Notes under the pieces: generated by a model | Seen by the model: only the letters and a program-made list of their open reading frames with translations | Database searches by the model: none | Told to the model about the DNA's origin: nothing | From: Nemertoderma westbladi | Lineage: Eukaryota > Xenacoelomorpha > Nemertodermatida > Nemertodermatidae | Reading direction: 5' to 3' | Assembly (NCBI GenBank): GCA_032718475.1 | Contig: JAUCBJ010001075.1 | Coordinates: 1-64,000 of the forward strand | Length of the DNA stretch: 64,000 nt | Shown here: positions 63,103-64,000 of the stretch, in pieces | How the letters are laid out: each line of letters opens with the position of its first letter | How positions within the stretch are numbered: the first letter of the stretch is position 1 | Made by a program: the position numbers and the translations under genes

Positions 63103-64000
63103 CTATAAATAATGATAGTAACGATGTTTTACAATGAAGCTGAACACGACGCTTGACAGTCCCATCTTGGCGTAGTGGTTTAATCCGTTGTAATGAATTG
63201 AAAAAAAATACCAAAAGTAAATCTTTTTCGGCCTAAGGCCAGGGATTGTGTGTGCCCTAAGGGGCACAAAGTCTGATAACTTATTTCCCAGTTCGGTCCC
63301 CCCAGAACTTCGCCCATGTGAAGAATACCAAGATTTCACTTTTCGGTCGACTTTTTATTGGAATTTTATATAAGAAGATTTTTAATTTTTTTTAATTTAT
63401 CTTTTAGTGTTTTATAGCGCTTATTTCTGTCTTATAACCTGTACATATACTAAGTCGTTTATTGTTTTGGTTAAATTCAGCCCTTCTGTAACCTGTGTTT
63501 TTGGTGAAAACCTGGTATTCTTCACATGAGGGTAACTGCAAAGTGAAATATAACGGCAGAAAGTCTGGTATTCTTCACATGGGCCCAGAACTTTACTCCC
63601 AAGAGGAAACTCCAGTACTCATTTAGCTACCACTATACAAGGCAGACGTTATCAGGCATATATGATAGTTACCAGATATGAATGGTAACTATGTTTGTTT
63701 TTTGGTTACACAGCATGTCAGTGATGAAATGATATAACTAAATATTACTTTTACTGGAGGACTGAAAACTGAAAAAAAAACACAAAATAAAGCTGATACT
63801 GAAACATATTCACTTTTATTCTAATTTGTTCAAATTTTTATAAAAAATATATATTCTGCAATATTGAAGTCAGTAATATTGAAGTCAGAATGTCGAGGTA
63901 TTAATTAGGGGTCTATTGTATCTCTGTCTCTACTAACAGACAGATGTACAATCATCTTGGGTACAATGCTGTAAACCTAAGGTACTGTACATAAAGGCGG
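63103..64000. other. EFL1 intron sequence at the right edge
   Basis: No EFL1 exon was recognised here. An inverted repeat pairs 63305-63343 with 63545-63600 (shared CCATGTGAAGAATACCA). Sequence at 63410-63570 resembles 50620-50800. An A-box-like GGCGTAGTGGTTTAATC at about 63172 and an AGTTCGGTCCC at about 63291 hint at a SINE but do not prove one. Confidence 0.45.

Noticed and set aside
63172-63301. tRNA-derived SINE at the right edge
   Set aside because: A-box-like and B-box-like words are about 110 bp apart and no tRNA fold or second copy of the head was seen.

Overview
The window reads as a piece of an animal genome. Two recognisable genes have GT-AG introns, several retrotransposon classes and inverted-repeat DNA elements are present, the noncoding DNA is AT-rich, and the genes are conserved metazoan ones. 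The species cannot be named from sequence alone. The dense repeat content, the abundance of TAGGCCTA and TACCGGTA words, and the mix of Ty3/Gypsy, BEL/Pao, RTE and CR1-like elements suggest an aquatic invertebrate, which is an inference.

Layout. Positions 1-4508 hold no gene, only a foldback repeat and AT-rich DNA. A decayed Ty3/Gypsy remnant (4509-8077) is cut off by a very large BEL/Pao LTR retrotransposon (8078-23020, about 14.9 kb). That element has a Gag region broken over several frames, an intact pol with protease, RT, RNase H and integrase motifs, and an unusual third coding region after pol that ends in CCHC zinc knuckles instead of an envelope. It abuts an RTE LINE fragment. Next comes an inverted-repeat element with a CR1/Jockey-like LINE inside it (23948-26959), then a small intronless gene resembling RPS19BP1/AROS (27206-27712, minus strand).

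From 32873 to beyond the right edge the window is occupied by EFL1 (EFTUD1) on the minus strand, the GTPase that works with SBDS to release eIF6 from 60S subunits. Its five last coding exons are visible (62342-62118, 56823-56137, 34221-34053, 33680-33496, 33061-32873) and join in phase. The 21.9-kb intron between the second and third visible exons contains a complete opposite-strand STT3A gene (37847-41570, three exons, about 709 residues). The same intron carries five consecutive, unrelated minisatellite arrays with units of 32, 30, 61, 42 and mixed 50/35 bp (42716-52510). The next intron upstream in EFL1 contains an intact single-exon cytosolic sulfotransferase on the plus strand (57748-58749), a tRNA-like sequence, and nested RTE insertions whose target-site duplications are still visible.

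Genes and their relations. STT3A (N-glycosylation), EFL1 (60S maturation) and the RPS19BP1-like gene (40S biogenesis) are housekeeping genes; the sulfotransferase is metabolic. Nothing shows that they act together, although two of them serve ribosome biogenesis and lie 5 kb apart on one strand. The most distinctive material is the mobile and repeat fraction: the giant BEL/Pao element with its post-pol zinc-knuckle ORF, the array cluster with higher-order structure, and at least seven foldback or TIR elements, several with assignable target duplications.
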